A DNA stretch of 64,000 nt from assembly GCA_964555935.1 (NCBI GenBank), contig CAZKUN010000010.1:1-64000 (forward strand), written 5' to 3'. Below are positions 41,913-50,329 of the stretch, piece by piece. Source of the DNA: CAZKUN01 sp964555935. GTDB lineage: Bacteria; Armatimonadota; Zipacnadia; Zipacnadales; VGFC01. The notes beneath the pieces were generated by a model. That model did not search any database, had not been told where the DNA came from, and saw only the letters and a program-made list of their open reading frames with translations. Each line of letters starts with the position of its first letter. The stretch's first letter is position 1. The translations under genes were made by a program, and so were the position numbers.

Positions 41913-42404
41913 ATGGACACTTGGGAGATCATCCTCAACGCCCTTGTCCGGATCCTGCGTGAGCAGCTGCCCGACGAGTTGGCCCGCCGCGACGTAGCCG
42001 AGATCCGGGAGAGCCAGATCGACGAAGGCGGCGATCACGTCACGCTCGATGACGGTGTCTTCATCACCCACTCGGGCGACGACGTCGGGAAGCAGTGCTC
42101 CGAATGGGTGGACGGGCGAATCGAGTATGTCGCTGAGATCGTCCGGTTTGGCTCCGACAAGCGCGAGGTCCGGAAGTCGTGCTCGCGCACCAAGGCGGCC
42201 GTCTGCCGGGTGCTCCGCGATCACATGGGGCTCGATGCCGAGGCCCAGGCTGCGCTCAGCAACGGATTCAAGCAGGTGCTGTTGGGGAAGAGCGAGCCGG
42301 CCGAGGGCAAGAAGCAAGGGCGCTTCGCTCGGGCTCAGTACCTGCCGATCTTCTGTGATGTCAAGTCGTCCCGACGCGCCGACGGCTCGGCGCCCGACCT
42401 GTAG
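41913..42404 (+). CDS. Phage protein of unknown function
   Basis: 163 aa from ATG 41913. MDTWEIILNALVRILREQLP is an amphipathic N-terminal helix, then beta-type sequence (GGDHVTLDDGVFITHSGDDVG, RIEYVAEIVRFGSDKREVRK). The C-terminus is basic. In Mu relatives a tail-terminator-like protein often occupies this slot, but no motif confirms it. Confidence 0.55.
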   Translation: MDTWEIILNALVRILREQLPDELARRDVAEIRESQIDEGGDHVTLDDGVFITHSGDDVGKQCSEWVDGRIEYVAEIVRFGSDKREVRKSCSRTKAAVCRVLRDHMGLDAEAQAALSNGFKQVLLGKSEPAEGKKQGRFARAQYLPIFCDVKSSRRADGSAPDL

Positions 42405-42439
42405 ACACTCAGCGCACCACGACACGAGGCACTTGCGCC

Positions 42440-44341
42440 ATGCGCATTCCAGGCACCAACTACGAACTCTCACTTCGCGCGGCTGACCCGCCAAAGTCGG
42501 CTCCCACCGGCGAACTCGGCATCAGCGGCCTGAACGTCTTTGGCGGCATGATCGAGGAGGAATACAAGCGGGAACTGAGTGGCAAGCTGGCGCTTCAGGT
42601 CTACGAGCGAATGCTCCGCGATCCGCAGATCCGCGCGCTCCAGTCGATCATCTCGCTGCCCATCCGATCGGCGCAGCCCACCGTCACGCCCGCCGGCGAC
42701 GGCGCCACCGACATCGAAGCCGCCGAACTCGTCGAGACGAACCTGCTCAGCGGGATGACCATGACGTACGCCGACCTCCTGCGACACGCGCTGCTGGCCG
42801 TATTCTGGGGATTCACCGTGCTGGAGAAAGTGTTCGAGGAGCGCGATGGCTACGTGATGTGGAGGAAGATGCCCGCCCGCCACCCTCGGACGATCGACAA
42901 GTGGCTCTTCGATGCCGAAGGGGGCGTTGCCGGAATCCGCCAGGTCGGCACGGACGCCAACGGCAAAGAGCACGAGGTGGACATCCCCGGTGACCGCCTG
43001 CTCCGCTTCGTGTGGGACGAGTATTTCGACAACCCCGAGGGCTTCGCGCTCTTTCGGTCTGCCTACAAACCGTGGTTCATGAAAGACTGGGTCTACAAGG
43101 TCGTCAACATCGGCATCGAGCGCTTCTGGCTCAACATCCCAATGGGGATCGAGCCGGCTGGCGTCACCAAGAAGCAGCGCGACGATGTGAAGAAGCTCCT
43201 CAAGGGGATCCGCGCCAATGAGTACGCCGCGATGGTGACGCCCCACGGTTGGAAGATAGAGATGCTCGAGGCCATGCAGCGGGGCGGTGGCGACATCTCG
43301 ATGAAGTACCTCGAACACCATGACCAGAAGATCCTGCTCTCCGGGCTGGCGCAGTTCCTCGCTCTCGGCACCACGGAGACGGGGTCTCGCGCCGTGAGCG
43401 AAGATCACTCGTCGCTCTTCATGATGAGCGAGGACGCGCTCGGCTCGTGGTTCTGCGAGGTGCTCAACCGCTACGCTATCCCCCGGCTCTGTGAGTACAA
43501 CTGGCCGGGTCTGGAGCAGTTCCCGAGAGTCAGCCTCCCGCCGATCGCGACGATCGCCCGCACGAACGATCTCGTGAAGGGCATCTGCGAAGCCGTCGAC
43601 TCGGCCGTCATCACACCGACGTCTGACGTCGAGGACTTCGTGCTGCGATCCCTCCACTTGCCCGAGCTGGGCCTCACTGCCGAAGACGACGACCAGGATC
43701 CATCGGAAAAGCCTGAGGAGGAAGAGGCCTCGGCGGCCGATCGCGACGCCGACCCGCGCACGTTCGGCGGTCCGGCTCTGGCTGACCGCGAAGAGCGGAT
43801 CAACGTCCGCCGGATCCACGTTGCCCAGGAACGAGCCGAAGACGCTCTGGGCGGCGAGATGGCAGAACTCATCGACGACCAACTCGCCCGCCTCGCCACA
43901 TCCCTGAAACGGCCGGTGGAGACGGCCGTCTCCGGTGGCAAGCGGGCCCGAACCCGCCTGTTGAAGACGCTGGGCGCGCTTGAACTGCCGGCGCAGAAAC
44001 GCTACCAGTCGATGCTGCGAGATCACCTGGGTGAGATCGCGAAGCAGGGCGCCGACGCCGCGGCCCAGATCACGGGTGAGTCGGTAGCCGATGTCACTCG
44101 CCGGCTGCGCCCCGATCTCGACTCCATCGCCGCCGGCCTGGCCGCCAAGCACGCAGTCGACATTCTGTTCGCCATCCAGCAGCAGGTGCCGCGTGACATC
44201 GACGCTGGCATGAACGCCGATACAGTGCTCCGGAACGTGCGCCAAGCCGTCCGCACGGCGGCGTCCCGCAACCTGTCGGCATCCCTTCACGAGGCCGCGG
44301 ATCGGATCGCGTTGCGGCTCACGGGAGTGGGGGAGAAGTAG
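42440..44341 (+). CDS. Mu gp29-like portal protein (DUF935)
   Basis: 633 aa from ATG 42440. Portal core: YERMLRDPQIRALQSIISLP, LLAVFWGFTVLEKVFEERDG, DRLLRFVWDEYFDNPEGFAL, KDWVYKVVNIGIERFWLNIP, HHDQKILLSGLAQFLALGTT. This is the DUF935 signature set. An acidic linker (EKPEEEEASAADRDAD) leads to a helical C-terminal region with repeated coiled segments, perhaps fused head-morphogenesis helices. The portal forms the DNA entry ring. It is the last phage gene here, whereas in Mu it directly follows the large terminase, so the order is rearranged. Confidence 0.85.
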   Translation: MRIPGTNYELSLRAADPPKSAPTGELGISGLNVFGGMIEEEYKRELSGKLALQVYERMLRDPQIRALQSIISLPIRSAQPTVTPAGDGATDIEAAELVETNLLSGMTMTYADLLRHALLAVFWGFTVLEKVFEERDGYVMWRKMPARHPRTIDKWLFDAEGGVAGIRQVGTDANGKEHEVDIPGDRLLRFVWDEYFDNPEGFALFRSAYKPWFMKDWVYKVVNIGIERFWLNIPMGIEPAGVTKKQRDDVKKLLKGIRANEYAAMVTPHGWKIEMLEAMQRGGGDISMKYLEHHDQKILLSGLAQFLALGTTETGSRAVSEDHSSLFMMSEDALGSWFCEVLNRYAIPRLCEYNWPGLEQFPRVSLPPIATIARTNDLVKGICEAVDSAVITPTSDVEDFVLRSLHLPELGLTAEDDDQDPSEKPEEEEASAADRDADPRTFGGPALADREERINVRRIHVAQERAEDALGGEMAELIDDQLARLATSLKRPVETAVSGGKRARTRLLKTLGALELPAQKRYQSMLRDHLGEIAKQGADAAAQITGESVADVTRRLRPDLDSIAAGLAAKHAVDILFAIQQQVPRDIDAGMNADTVLRNVRQAVRTAASRNLSASLHEAADRIALRLTGVGEK

Positions 44342-44434
44342 CCCGCCGTACACATCGCGGACGTCCAGAGCACCCAGGCGAGCGCCCCCGCGGCGGTCGT
44401 CTGTAACGGTACTTCAGGGGGAAACACCTCAGAA

Positions 44435-44527
44435 TTTGCACGTTCGCATGGTGCTGTTCGCACCTACCGTGCAAAGGTCGCACCAAACCGCGCCTCGGAA
44501 CCCGCTCCATTGGCATCTACCGCGCAA
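44435..44527. repeat. Degenerate relatives of the 63-bp palindrome beside the phage end
   Basis: TTTGCACG (44435-44442) pairs with CGTGCAAA (44468-44475). The inner text shares GCAYCTACCGTGCAA and TTCGCATGG with the 63-bp repeat. A second half-copy GGCATCTACCGCGCAAA lies at 44513-44527. The 390-bp gap between portal and sat otherwise contains a short coding-like run ending in TGA at 44623 (possible gene remnant) and the sat promoter. Confidence 0.6.
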
Positions 44528-44618
44528 AATCCGCCGATCCCGTTGCACCTGCCGCGCTAGACCACAAGAAGGTGCGCGAGGTGCTGGACGCGCCGTCCGA
44601 TCCCCAGCCCAACACCCC

Positions 44619-44646
44619 TTGACGCATCTGATAAAACTCTTATAAT
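44619..44646 (+). promoter_or_regulatory. Consensus-like promoter of sat
   Basis: TTGACG (44619-44624), 16-base spacer, TATAAT (44641-44646): a near-perfect sigma70 promoter in AT-rich sequence. The leader then carries CCCCTCG (44679-44685) pairing with CGAGGGG (44696-44702) just before the AGGAAGG ribosome site, so the hairpin could influence translation. Confidence 0.7.
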
Positions 44647-44732
44647 AGCCTCATAAGATTCCCGCAGCCGATACGCGGCCCCTCGACACGCGTTTCGAGG
44701 GGCGCTGATGATACAGGAAGGTGGCGCATTTC

Positions 44733-45902
44733 ATGTCGAATCTCGTCTCTCCACATGGTGGAGAACTCGTCAACCGTCTCGTCCCCGAGGCCGAGAAGGC
44801 GGAGCGTCTCGCTGAGGCCGAGCAGCTGGACCGCATCCCGCTGAGCACTCGCGAAGTCTCAGACCTCATCATGATCGGCATGGGCGCGTTCAGCCCCGTC
44901 ATAGGCTTCATGGACGAGGCCGATTACCTCGGCAGCCTGCGCGACATGCATCTGCCAAACGGCACGATGTGGCCGATCCCGATCACGCTGGCGCCGCCGA
45001 ACGGCGAAGCCGACCACATCGGCGAGGGCGAGCACGTCGCGCTGGTCGACGGCGAGTCCGGCGAGATCGTCGGGACGATGATGGTCACCAGCAAGTACAC
45101 GTATGACAAGGCCGAGGAGTGCAAGCACGTCTTTGGCACCAATGATCCCGAGCACCCCGGCGTCGCCAAGACGATGGCGCAGGGCGACGTTTGCATCGCG
45201 GGCGAGGTGATGGTCCTCAGCGAGGGCGGCTACCCGGAGCGCTTCCCGAACGAATACGCGCGCCCGGCGGAGACTCGCGCGTCCTTCGACGAGAACGGTT
45301 GGAGCACGGTCGTGGCGTTTCAGACGCGCAACCCTCTGCACCGCTCGCACGAGTACCTGACCAAGGTCGCGCTTGAGATCGCGGACGGGCTCTTCATCCA
45401 CCCGATCGTTGGGGCGCTCAAGGCCGGCGACATCCCGGCCGAGACGCGTCAAGCGTGCTACGACGTGCTGCTCGAGAACTACTACCCCAAGGACCGCGTG
45501 GAGCTGAAGGTCTACCCGATGGAGATGCGCTACGCCGGGCCGCGCGAGGCGATCCTACACGCGATCATCCGCCAGAACTTTGGCTGCAGCCACCTCTGCG
45601 TCGGCCGCGACCACGCGGGCGTCGGCGATTACTACGGCACGTACGAGGCGCAGGAGATCTTCGACGACCTCGCGCCGGATGATCTTGAGCTTGAGCCGCT
45701 GAAGTTCGAGCATACCTACTACTGCCACGCCTGCCAAGGCATGGCGTCGGCGAAGACGTGCCCCCACGACAGCGACCAGCATGTTTTCATCAGCGGGACG
45801 AAGCTCCGCGAGATGCTCGCCAATGGCGAGCGCCCACCCGTCGAGTTCAGCCGCCCTGAGGTCGTTGAGGTGCTGATGAAGTACTACCAGAGCATTGAGT
45901 AG
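44733..45902 (+). CDS. sat: Sulfate adenylyltransferase (ATP sulfurylase)
   Basis: 389 aa from ATG 44733; GTG 44721 is in frame but lies directly on the AGGAAGG site. It makes adenylylsulfate and pyrophosphate from ATP and sulfate. Motifs: FQTRNPLHRSHEYL (QxRNxxHxxH, nucleotide binding), VGRDHAGVG and GPREAILHAIIRQNFGCSH. Cys residues in YYCHACQGMASAKTCPHD form a zinc site typical of the monomeric, archaeal/bacterial Sat type. Length is normal. No APS kinase, APS reductase or sulfate transporter lies nearby. Flanked by its own promoter and a strong terminator, so it is a single-gene unit. Confidence 0.95.
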   Translation: MSNLVSPHGGELVNRLVPEAEKAERLAEAEQLDRIPLSTREVSDLIMIGMGAFSPVIGFMDEADYLGSLRDMHLPNGTMWPIPITLAPPNGEADHIGEGEHVALVDGESGEIVGTMMVTSKYTYDKAEECKHVFGTNDPEHPGVAKTMAQGDVCIAGEVMVLSEGGYPERFPNEYARPAETRASFDENGWSTVVAFQTRNPLHRSHEYLTKVALEIADGLFIHPIVGALKAGDIPAETRQACYDVLLENYYPKDRVELKVYPMEMRYAGPREAILHAIIRQNFGCSHLCVGRDHAGVGDYYGTYEAQEIFDDLAPDDLELEPLKFEHTYYCHACQGMASAKTCPHDSDQHVFISGTKLREMLANGERPPVEFSRPEVVEVLMKYYQSIE

Positions 45903-45921
45903 GACGGGCTTCCAGCCCGTC
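45903..45921. repeat. Short hairpin directly after sat
   Basis: GACGGGCT-TCC-AGCCCGTC begins at the sat stop codon. It is an 8-bp stem with 3-base loop of the kind shared by the interspersed palindromes. Confidence 0.5.
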
Positions 45922-45950
45922 GATATTGTCACGGATGACTGCCCATTGAG

Positions 45951-45986
45951 CACCAGCCGCCGCCCGGAAACGGGTGGCGGCTGGTG
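45951..45986. terminator. Strong two-part hairpin downstream of sat
   Basis: CACCAGCCGCC pairs exactly with GGCGGCTGGTG (11 bp), and inside it CCCG-GAAA-CGGG pairs again with a GNRA-type tetraloop. It is followed by CGTTCTAC rather than a full T-run. Probably the transcription end of sat. Confidence 0.65.
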
Positions 45987-46051
45987 CGTTCTACAGGTGC
46001 GCCGGTCACCCCAGACGAATGCCTGGGCACACCCGTCGCACGGAGATGCCG

Positions 46052-46927
46052 ATGGTCATCGCTTATGCGCTGACGCTGATGCTGAGTCACGTGCCGGCAC
46101 AGGGACAGACTTCGGACCGCCTCTATGATGAGGGCGTGCCGGAGGAGGGCGAGGTCACCTTCAGGTCGGGCAAGTATGAGGTCATCGTTCAAGCCCGGGC
46201 GGCGTGGACGATCAGGCAGATCAGTTACGACGGCGCGCTGATGGGGACGCCGACGGGTTGGTATGGGACGGTGCTGATTCCCAAGGGCGGCGAGTGGATC
46301 GGCACGGGACACAGCGAGGGCGGTCGCGAGGTGGTGCACTCGCTCGCGCTCACTGTCGATGGGGAGCCAGTTGAGTTCGAGCCGGGCGCGACGGTTGAGG
46401 GCGAGCGGATCGAGTTCGTGAAGACCTCGACGATCCACAAGTTCGCGACTACGTGGACGGTCACGCTGACGCCCGAGGAGATCGTCGAGCGGGCTCAGCT
46501 CCGGGCGACTGAGGCGCATGAACTGGCGAAGATGTATGCCTTCATGCACTGCTGGACGAAGGCCACGACGACGTGGATCGCGGAGCTTGAGGACGGAGAA
46601 ACTGCCGAGGGCCCGGTGGGATCAGAGGGAGGGAACCTGGTGAACGCGGTCGCGCGCTGGGTGGCGCAATACTGGCCTGCGGAGGACCTGGGACTTCTTT
46701 GTTACATGCCCAAACTAGTGACGGGTCCGCAGGCGCGGAGTTTCATCTGGGAGCAGGATCGCTACCACAAGTATTACGTCCAGCAGAATCAGGGCGCGGC
46801 TTTCGCCGAGGGCGATGAGCTGGACTTCACGCTGATCGTGCGGGCAGTGCCAGGCGAGACCGGTGATTGGTCGGCGACGAAGGCGGCGGTGGAGGAATTG
46901 AGGGAGAGGTATCCGGCGGAGGACTAG
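46052..46927 (+). CDS. Secreted protein of unknown function
   Basis: 291 aa from ATG 46052, with GGAG 6 bases upstream. Signal MVIAYALTLMLSHVPAQGQ. The mature protein is beta-rich (EVIVQARAAWTIRQISYDG, TPTGWYGTVLIPKGGEWIGT, FATTWTVTLTPEEIVERAQL), with MHCWTKATTTWIAEL. The fold is probably a galactose-mutarotase-like or Ig-type sandwich; this is inference. The stop codon TAG is the first CTAG of a 77-bp repeat element. Confidence 0.6.
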   Translation: MVIAYALTLMLSHVPAQGQTSDRLYDEGVPEEGEVTFRSGKYEVIVQARAAWTIRQISYDGALMGTPTGWYGTVLIPKGGEWIGTGHSEGGREVVHSLALTVDGEPVEFEPGATVEGERIEFVKTSTIHKFATTWTVTLTPEEIVERAQLRATEAHELAKMYAFMHCWTKATTTWIAELEDGETAEGPVGSEGGNLVNAVARWVAQYWPAEDLGLLCYMPKLVTGPQARSFIWEQDRYHKYYVQQNQGAAFAEGDELDFTLIVRAVPGETGDWSATKAAVEELRERYPAED

Positions 46928-47000
46928 GAGTGGTTTTGGAACCCAAGGACAGCGTCGGATCTGGAGATCCGACCTACGGGGGTTCTGAATCCGCTTCTAG
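46924..47000. repeat. CTAG-ended composite palindrome with REP core, copy 1
   Basis: 77 bp from CTAG to CTAG. Outer arms (CTAGGAGTGGTTTTGGAACC and the complement CTAGAAGCGGATTCAGAACC) match at about 16 of 21 positions. The core is GTCGGATCT-GG-AGATCCGAC (46954-46973) followed by CTACG, i.e. GTAG plus hairpin on the minus strand. It supplies the stop codons of both convergent neighbours. A second copy is at 57150-57233. Confidence 0.8.
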
Positions 47001-48418
47001 CGGAGCTTGACGTTCGAGATGCCGCTGGCGCCGGGGGTGAAGAGGTTGTCGGAGAAGCGCCAGGTATCGGGGAGTTCGGGGTAACCGATCCATGCGGCCC
47101 AACGGTAGCCGGGCGCTTTGGGGTTGCGCGAGGTGACGATATTGCCAGTGACGGATACGTCGGTCATCGGCGGGTTCTCGGGGAGCGGAGGCGAGTTGAG
47201 GCGGAGGGCTGAGGGGCTGTGGGCGTTTGGGTCATCCTCCCACCAGTTCCAGTACTCGTGACCAGTACCCATGTCGGCGATGATATTGCCGGATACCTCG
47301 ATGCGAGTCTGGACGTTGCCCTCGCCGGAGGCCGAGCCCGGTCCCAGGAGGATTCCCCAGAGGTCAATCGCCTTCAGGACGTTCCCCGTGACTCGCACGT
47401 CGCTTGAACCGTGCAGTACCTTGACGCCCATGAAGGCGTGGTCTACCACATTGCCGATGATGTCCACCTTGTCAGCGTGGATGTCGATGCCTTGGGCGGC
47501 GTTGTGGATGGTGTTGCGTTCGATGGTGACGTCGCGGGTATCGCGCGGCGCCGTCACGAGGATGGCAGAGCCCTGGTGCCAGTTCTTCACGCGCCCATCG
47601 CGCGCAACCGTGTGAGAGGCCAAGCGCCCGAGCGTCTCGTTGCGCGCAGTCACCTCGCCCAGGCCTTCGGCTTCGGCGAACTCCTGCGTCGGGAGGAGGC
47701 GGTCGTCAGCAATTCGGTTGCCCACGATCCGCACGCCCACGCAACGGTCGACCCAGATTCCCGTCCCATCGATGCAGCGGAAGGCGTAGCCGTATTCGGG
47801 CGACTTGGTGCGGTCATCGGTGGTAATGCGCTTGTAGTTGAGCACCTCGCAACCGATCACGTCGACGTCGCGGCACGAGTTCAACTCGATCGCGCCTCGG
47901 TTGGAGTGGTTGTCGATCACGCGGACGGAGTCGATGCGAAGACGCTCGCAGCTGATGGCGAGGATGCCGCGTTCGGTCGTCTCTCGGGCGCCATCGGGTC
48001 GGGTCAGCGTGATGCCCTCGATGGTGACGCCGGAGCACTCCTCGATGGCGAGAATTCGCGTGTCGTCATCGGCCTGGACAATGGTCCCTGGCCCGCGCAG
48101 GACGGTGTAGTCAGAGGTGATGAAGATGGGCTCGGAGATGCGATGGTCGCCTTCGGGTATGACGATTACCTGGCCCGGATTCGCGTTGACGGCGGCCTGG
48201 ATGGACGGGTAGTCGGAGACGGAGATGGGCTGGGCGTGAGTGGTGGCGGCGAGGAGGCAGAGGGCGACAGCCGTGCCGACGGCGTCGCGGCTGAAGCCGC
48301 TCTTACAGGGGTGGGGCGTGGATGGGCACCACAGGACAATTGGGGGCGGCGACGACGGACGGCATGCGGACGAGGGCGTTCGCGGTCCAACGGCAGGCCA
48401 GCCGATGTTGGTCTTCAT
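46997..48418 (-). CDS. Secreted right-handed beta-helix protein
   Basis: About 473 codons from ATG 48418 (start uncertain). The N-terminal ~45 residues include a REP-type palindrome (48287-48306), and the hydrophobic signal TAVALCLLAATTHA comes after it. The mature part begins VSDYPSIQAAVNANPGQVIVIPEGDH, the standard pectate-lyase-like opening. Parallel beta-helix rungs follow (GVTIEGITLTRPDG, RGAIELNSCRDVDVIGCEVL, AAQGIDIHADKVDIIGNVVD, SSDVRVTGNVLKAIDLWGI). Such folds bind or cleave acidic polysaccharides. No catalytic residues assigned. Upstream sequence in the same frame to 49207 is a shadow of the next gene. Confidence 0.72.
   Translation of the reverse strand: MKTNIGWPAVGPRTPSSACRPSSPPPIVLWCPSTPHPCKSGFSRDAVGTAVALCLLAATTHAQPISVSDYPSIQAAVNANPGQVIVIPEGDHRISEPIFITSDYTVLRGPGTIVQADDDTRILAIEECSGVTIEGITLTRPDGARETTERGILAISCERLRIDSVRVIDNHSNRGAIELNSCRDVDVIGCEVLNYKRITTDDRTKSPEYGYAFRCIDGTGIWVDRCVGVRIVGNRIADDRLLPTQEFAEAEGLGEVTARNETLGRLASHTVARDGRVKNWHQGSAILVTAPRDTRDVTIERNTIHNAAQGIDIHADKVDIIGNVVDHAFMGVKVLHGSSDVRVTGNVLKAIDLWGILLGPGSASGEGNVQTRIEVSGNIIADMGTGHEYWNWWEDDPNAHSPSALRLNSPPLPENPPMTDVSVTGNIVTSRNPKAPGYRWAAWIGYPELPDTWRFSDNLFTPGASGISNVKLR
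48287..48306 (-). repeat. REP-like hairpin in the signal-peptide region of the beta-helix gene
   Basis: GCGGCT-GA-AGCCGC followed by TCTTAC; on the minus strand this reads GTAAGAGCGGCTTCAGCCGC then GACGCCGT. It is the same family as the inverted pair at 11269-11358 (GTAGGAGGGGTTTCAACCCC then GACGCCGT). It lies within or just before the translated start of the beta-helix protein. Confidence 0.6.
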
Positions 48419-48509
48419 GTTAGAGGAACCACACTCAGTAGCGTTGCGCGAAGTCGCCGGCGGATAGGCTGGCGAAGTGGCCAAGGCCAAGGGCGATGGC
48501 CTCGGACGT

Positions 48510-50297
48510 TCAGTCACCGATGGCCACGCTCTGCACGATTTGGCAATAGCTCCCGGCCTCGGCCGTGCCGCTATATGGCATCTGGAGGGTGTAGCAGCTC
48601 TTCCCACTCCGCGCTTCCCCGCGCCACGACAGTCCCCTCCAACGAGAATCGCCAGGGACTTCGGAGTAGGCCCAGCCCGTCTCACCCTCGAAATCGCCGT
48701 TCTCGACCGATCCGCCGAACAGGTGGACCTCGTCGATGTAGTAGAAGATCTCGTGGAGTTCTGACTTGGGATCGACGACCTCCCGGTCGTAGCGCAATCG
48801 GAAAGCCAACTCGACGCGAGACTTCCCGCGCACGTGGCGCCCCACATCGAGGACCAGGTGCTCCCACTCCTCGCGACCCTCGCTGTCATCGTCGTAGATG
48901 ACCGTCCCGTCGATGAGGATCTGCTTCCGATAGTAGCCGCCGACCGCGCTGTCGTTTGAATCCTTGACCCAGGCGCTGAGGTAGTAGCCCGGCTCCGGCG
49001 GCCGCGCGACGACGGGGACCCACGCCGTGTCTGTGATCCCGAACTCGTTCCCGACACGGAGCGCCACCAGGTACCGCCCCGGCTCGCGGAACGCGTGGGT
49101 CGCCTTCGCCTCGTGCGAGCGAACTCCGACCGGCCCGGGCGAATCGCCGAAGTTCCATTCGTATGAGCGGATCGAGCCGCCTTCTCTGTCGTGACTCTCG
49201 GAAGCATCGAACTCGACCGTCAGCGGCGCGGGCCCGGAGAGTCGGGAAGCCTTGATCACCGGCGCGGGCAGGACGTCCTCCGCGACGGGCCCGTAGAGAT
49301 TGTCGTTCACCTCGAGCCTCGTCCCGTTTGCGCGCGCGTCGTCGATGGCCGCGCCGCGGTCCGCGTGGTAGAACCAGTTGTGATGGAACCGCGCCCCACC
49401 CAGCGGCGCGCCGCGCAGCAGGATGGCCCGCACCTGCGTGTTTCGGAAAGTGTTGTGGTGGATGATCGTCCAGTCGCCGGCCCTATCGGGATGTCCGTGG
49501 CGGTCGAAGGACGGATTCGTGTCGTGGTACAGACAGAGGTTGTAGCGGGCTTCGTAGCTCCCCTTCGCCTGCGCGCCCGAGCCGATGTGGTGGCGGTTGA
49601 AGTCAAACAGGTTCGCTTCGATCAGCGCCCTGCCCGCGTCCGCGACCCAGACGCCGTATCCATACCCCGCGCGGCGCGTGTGGTGTATGTAGTTGTGGTG
49701 AACACGCGCCGACCCGATCGTGTCGAGATACACTGCCCACTTGTCCCATGACCACAGCTCGCAGTTGTCCACTTCCAGGCTGCCATGGACGTCGCGAATG
49801 CAGCAGGCCACGCCAACTCGCCCATAGTGGTGGTCGCCGTAGTCTCCTGATGGCCCTCGAAGCCGCAATCCCGTCAGGCGGACGCCCTCGCCGCCGGTCA
49901 GGAACACGGACATGTAGTCCTGATCGGGGTGTCGGGACCCGGAGTAGATCAGGGCTCCCAAGGAGCCGCCGCGTCCGCGTCCGCCGGCCAGCGTCACGCG
50001 CCCGGGGATGATGATTTGGGACACGCCCGTCAGGTCGATTCGCGCGTCGTCGCTGACGTAGACCACCTGTCCGGCGGAGGCCGCCGCGAGCGCGTCGAGG
50101 AGCTCGCGAGCGCTCGACACAACGACGTCCGCATCCGCCGGTCGGATGATATCGCGGTAGCCCGGTCCGCCGCCGATGGGGTCGCCCGTGGGGTTCATCT
50201 GCTCGCCGTAAGTCGCGGCGCGCGCGACCGACGCCCCCCACAGCACGCCCGTCAAGAGGCTGACGACCATGACCAGGCAACTGCGCTCTGTTCGCAT
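48510..50297 (-). CDS. Secreted pectate-lyase-like beta-helix protein with PKD and carbohydrate-binding-like C-terminus
   Basis: 595 aa from ATG 50297, with GAGGGGTGAG upstream. Signal peptide to about residue 28 (VLWGASVARA). The right-handed beta-helix spans about 40-340: VVYVSDDARIDLTGVSQIII, RIHHNYIHH-like rungs (ARVHHNYIHHTRRAGYGYGV, FHHNWFYHADRGAAIDDA), as in PL1/PL3 pectate lyases. A PKD domain follows (about 345-430: GPAPLTVEFDASESHDREGG, YEWNFGDSPG, AFREPGRYLVALRV). A sandwich with the NGDFEG motif (about 440-595) resembles a carbohydrate-binding module. Likely acts outside the cell on pectin-type glycans. Confidence 0.75.
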   Translation of the reverse strand: MRTERSCLVMVVSLLTGVLWGASVARAATYGEQMNPTGDPIGGGPGYRDIIRPADADVVVSSARELLDALAAASAGQVVYVSDDARIDLTGVSQIIIPGRVTLAGGRGRGGSLGALIYSGSRHPDQDYMSVFLTGGEGVRLTGLRLRGPSGDYGDHHYGRVGVACCIRDVHGSLEVDNCELWSWDKWAVYLDTIGSARVHHNYIHHTRRAGYGYGVWVADAGRALIEANLFDFNRHHIGSGAQAKGSYEARYNLCLYHDTNPSFDRHGHPDRAGDWTIIHHNTFRNTQVRAILLRGAPLGGARFHHNWFYHADRGAAIDDARANGTRLEVNDNLYGPVAEDVLPAPVIKASRLSGPAPLTVEFDASESHDREGGSIRSYEWNFGDSPGPVGVRSHEAKATHAFREPGRYLVALRVGNEFGITDTAWVPVVARPPEPGYYLSAWVKDSNDSAVGGYYRKQILIDGTVIYDDDSEGREEWEHLVLDVGRHVRGKSRVELAFRLRYDREVVDPKSELHEIFYYIDEVHLFGGSVENGDFEGETGWAYSEVPGDSRWRGLSWRGEARSGKSCYTLQMPYSGTAEAGSYCQIVQSVAIGD

Positions 50298-50329
50298 CGT
50301 CTCACCCCTCGGGAGTGGTCGCCTTCAGT

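Larger units (their letters stand above)
30253..44341. mobile_element. Mu-like transposable prophage, apparently lacking capsid and tail genes
   Basis: A continuous block: repressor and Cro divergent pair, MuA-type DDE transposase, MuB-type ATPase, gp16-like protein, Gam, small and large terminase, small membrane protein, gpF-like, gp36-like, endolysin, gpG-like and portal genes. All lie on the plus strand except the repressor. Terminal inverted repeats and 5-bp target duplications could not be recognised by eye, so both borders are approximate. The left border is placed at the repressor terminator and the right at the portal stop. Major capsid, protease/scaffold, sheath, tube, tape measure and baseplate genes are not present before host genes resume at 44.7 kb. 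Confidence 0.8.

Noticed and set aside
42470..44353. 627-codon minus-strand open frame opposite the portal gene
   Set aside because: Antisense shadow; the plus strand carries clear DUF935 portal motifs and fits the phage operon.
47411..48901. 496-codon plus-strand open frame
   Set aside because: Antisense of the beta-helix gene and part of its neighbour; composition is Asp/Val/Ala/Arg-rich without domains.
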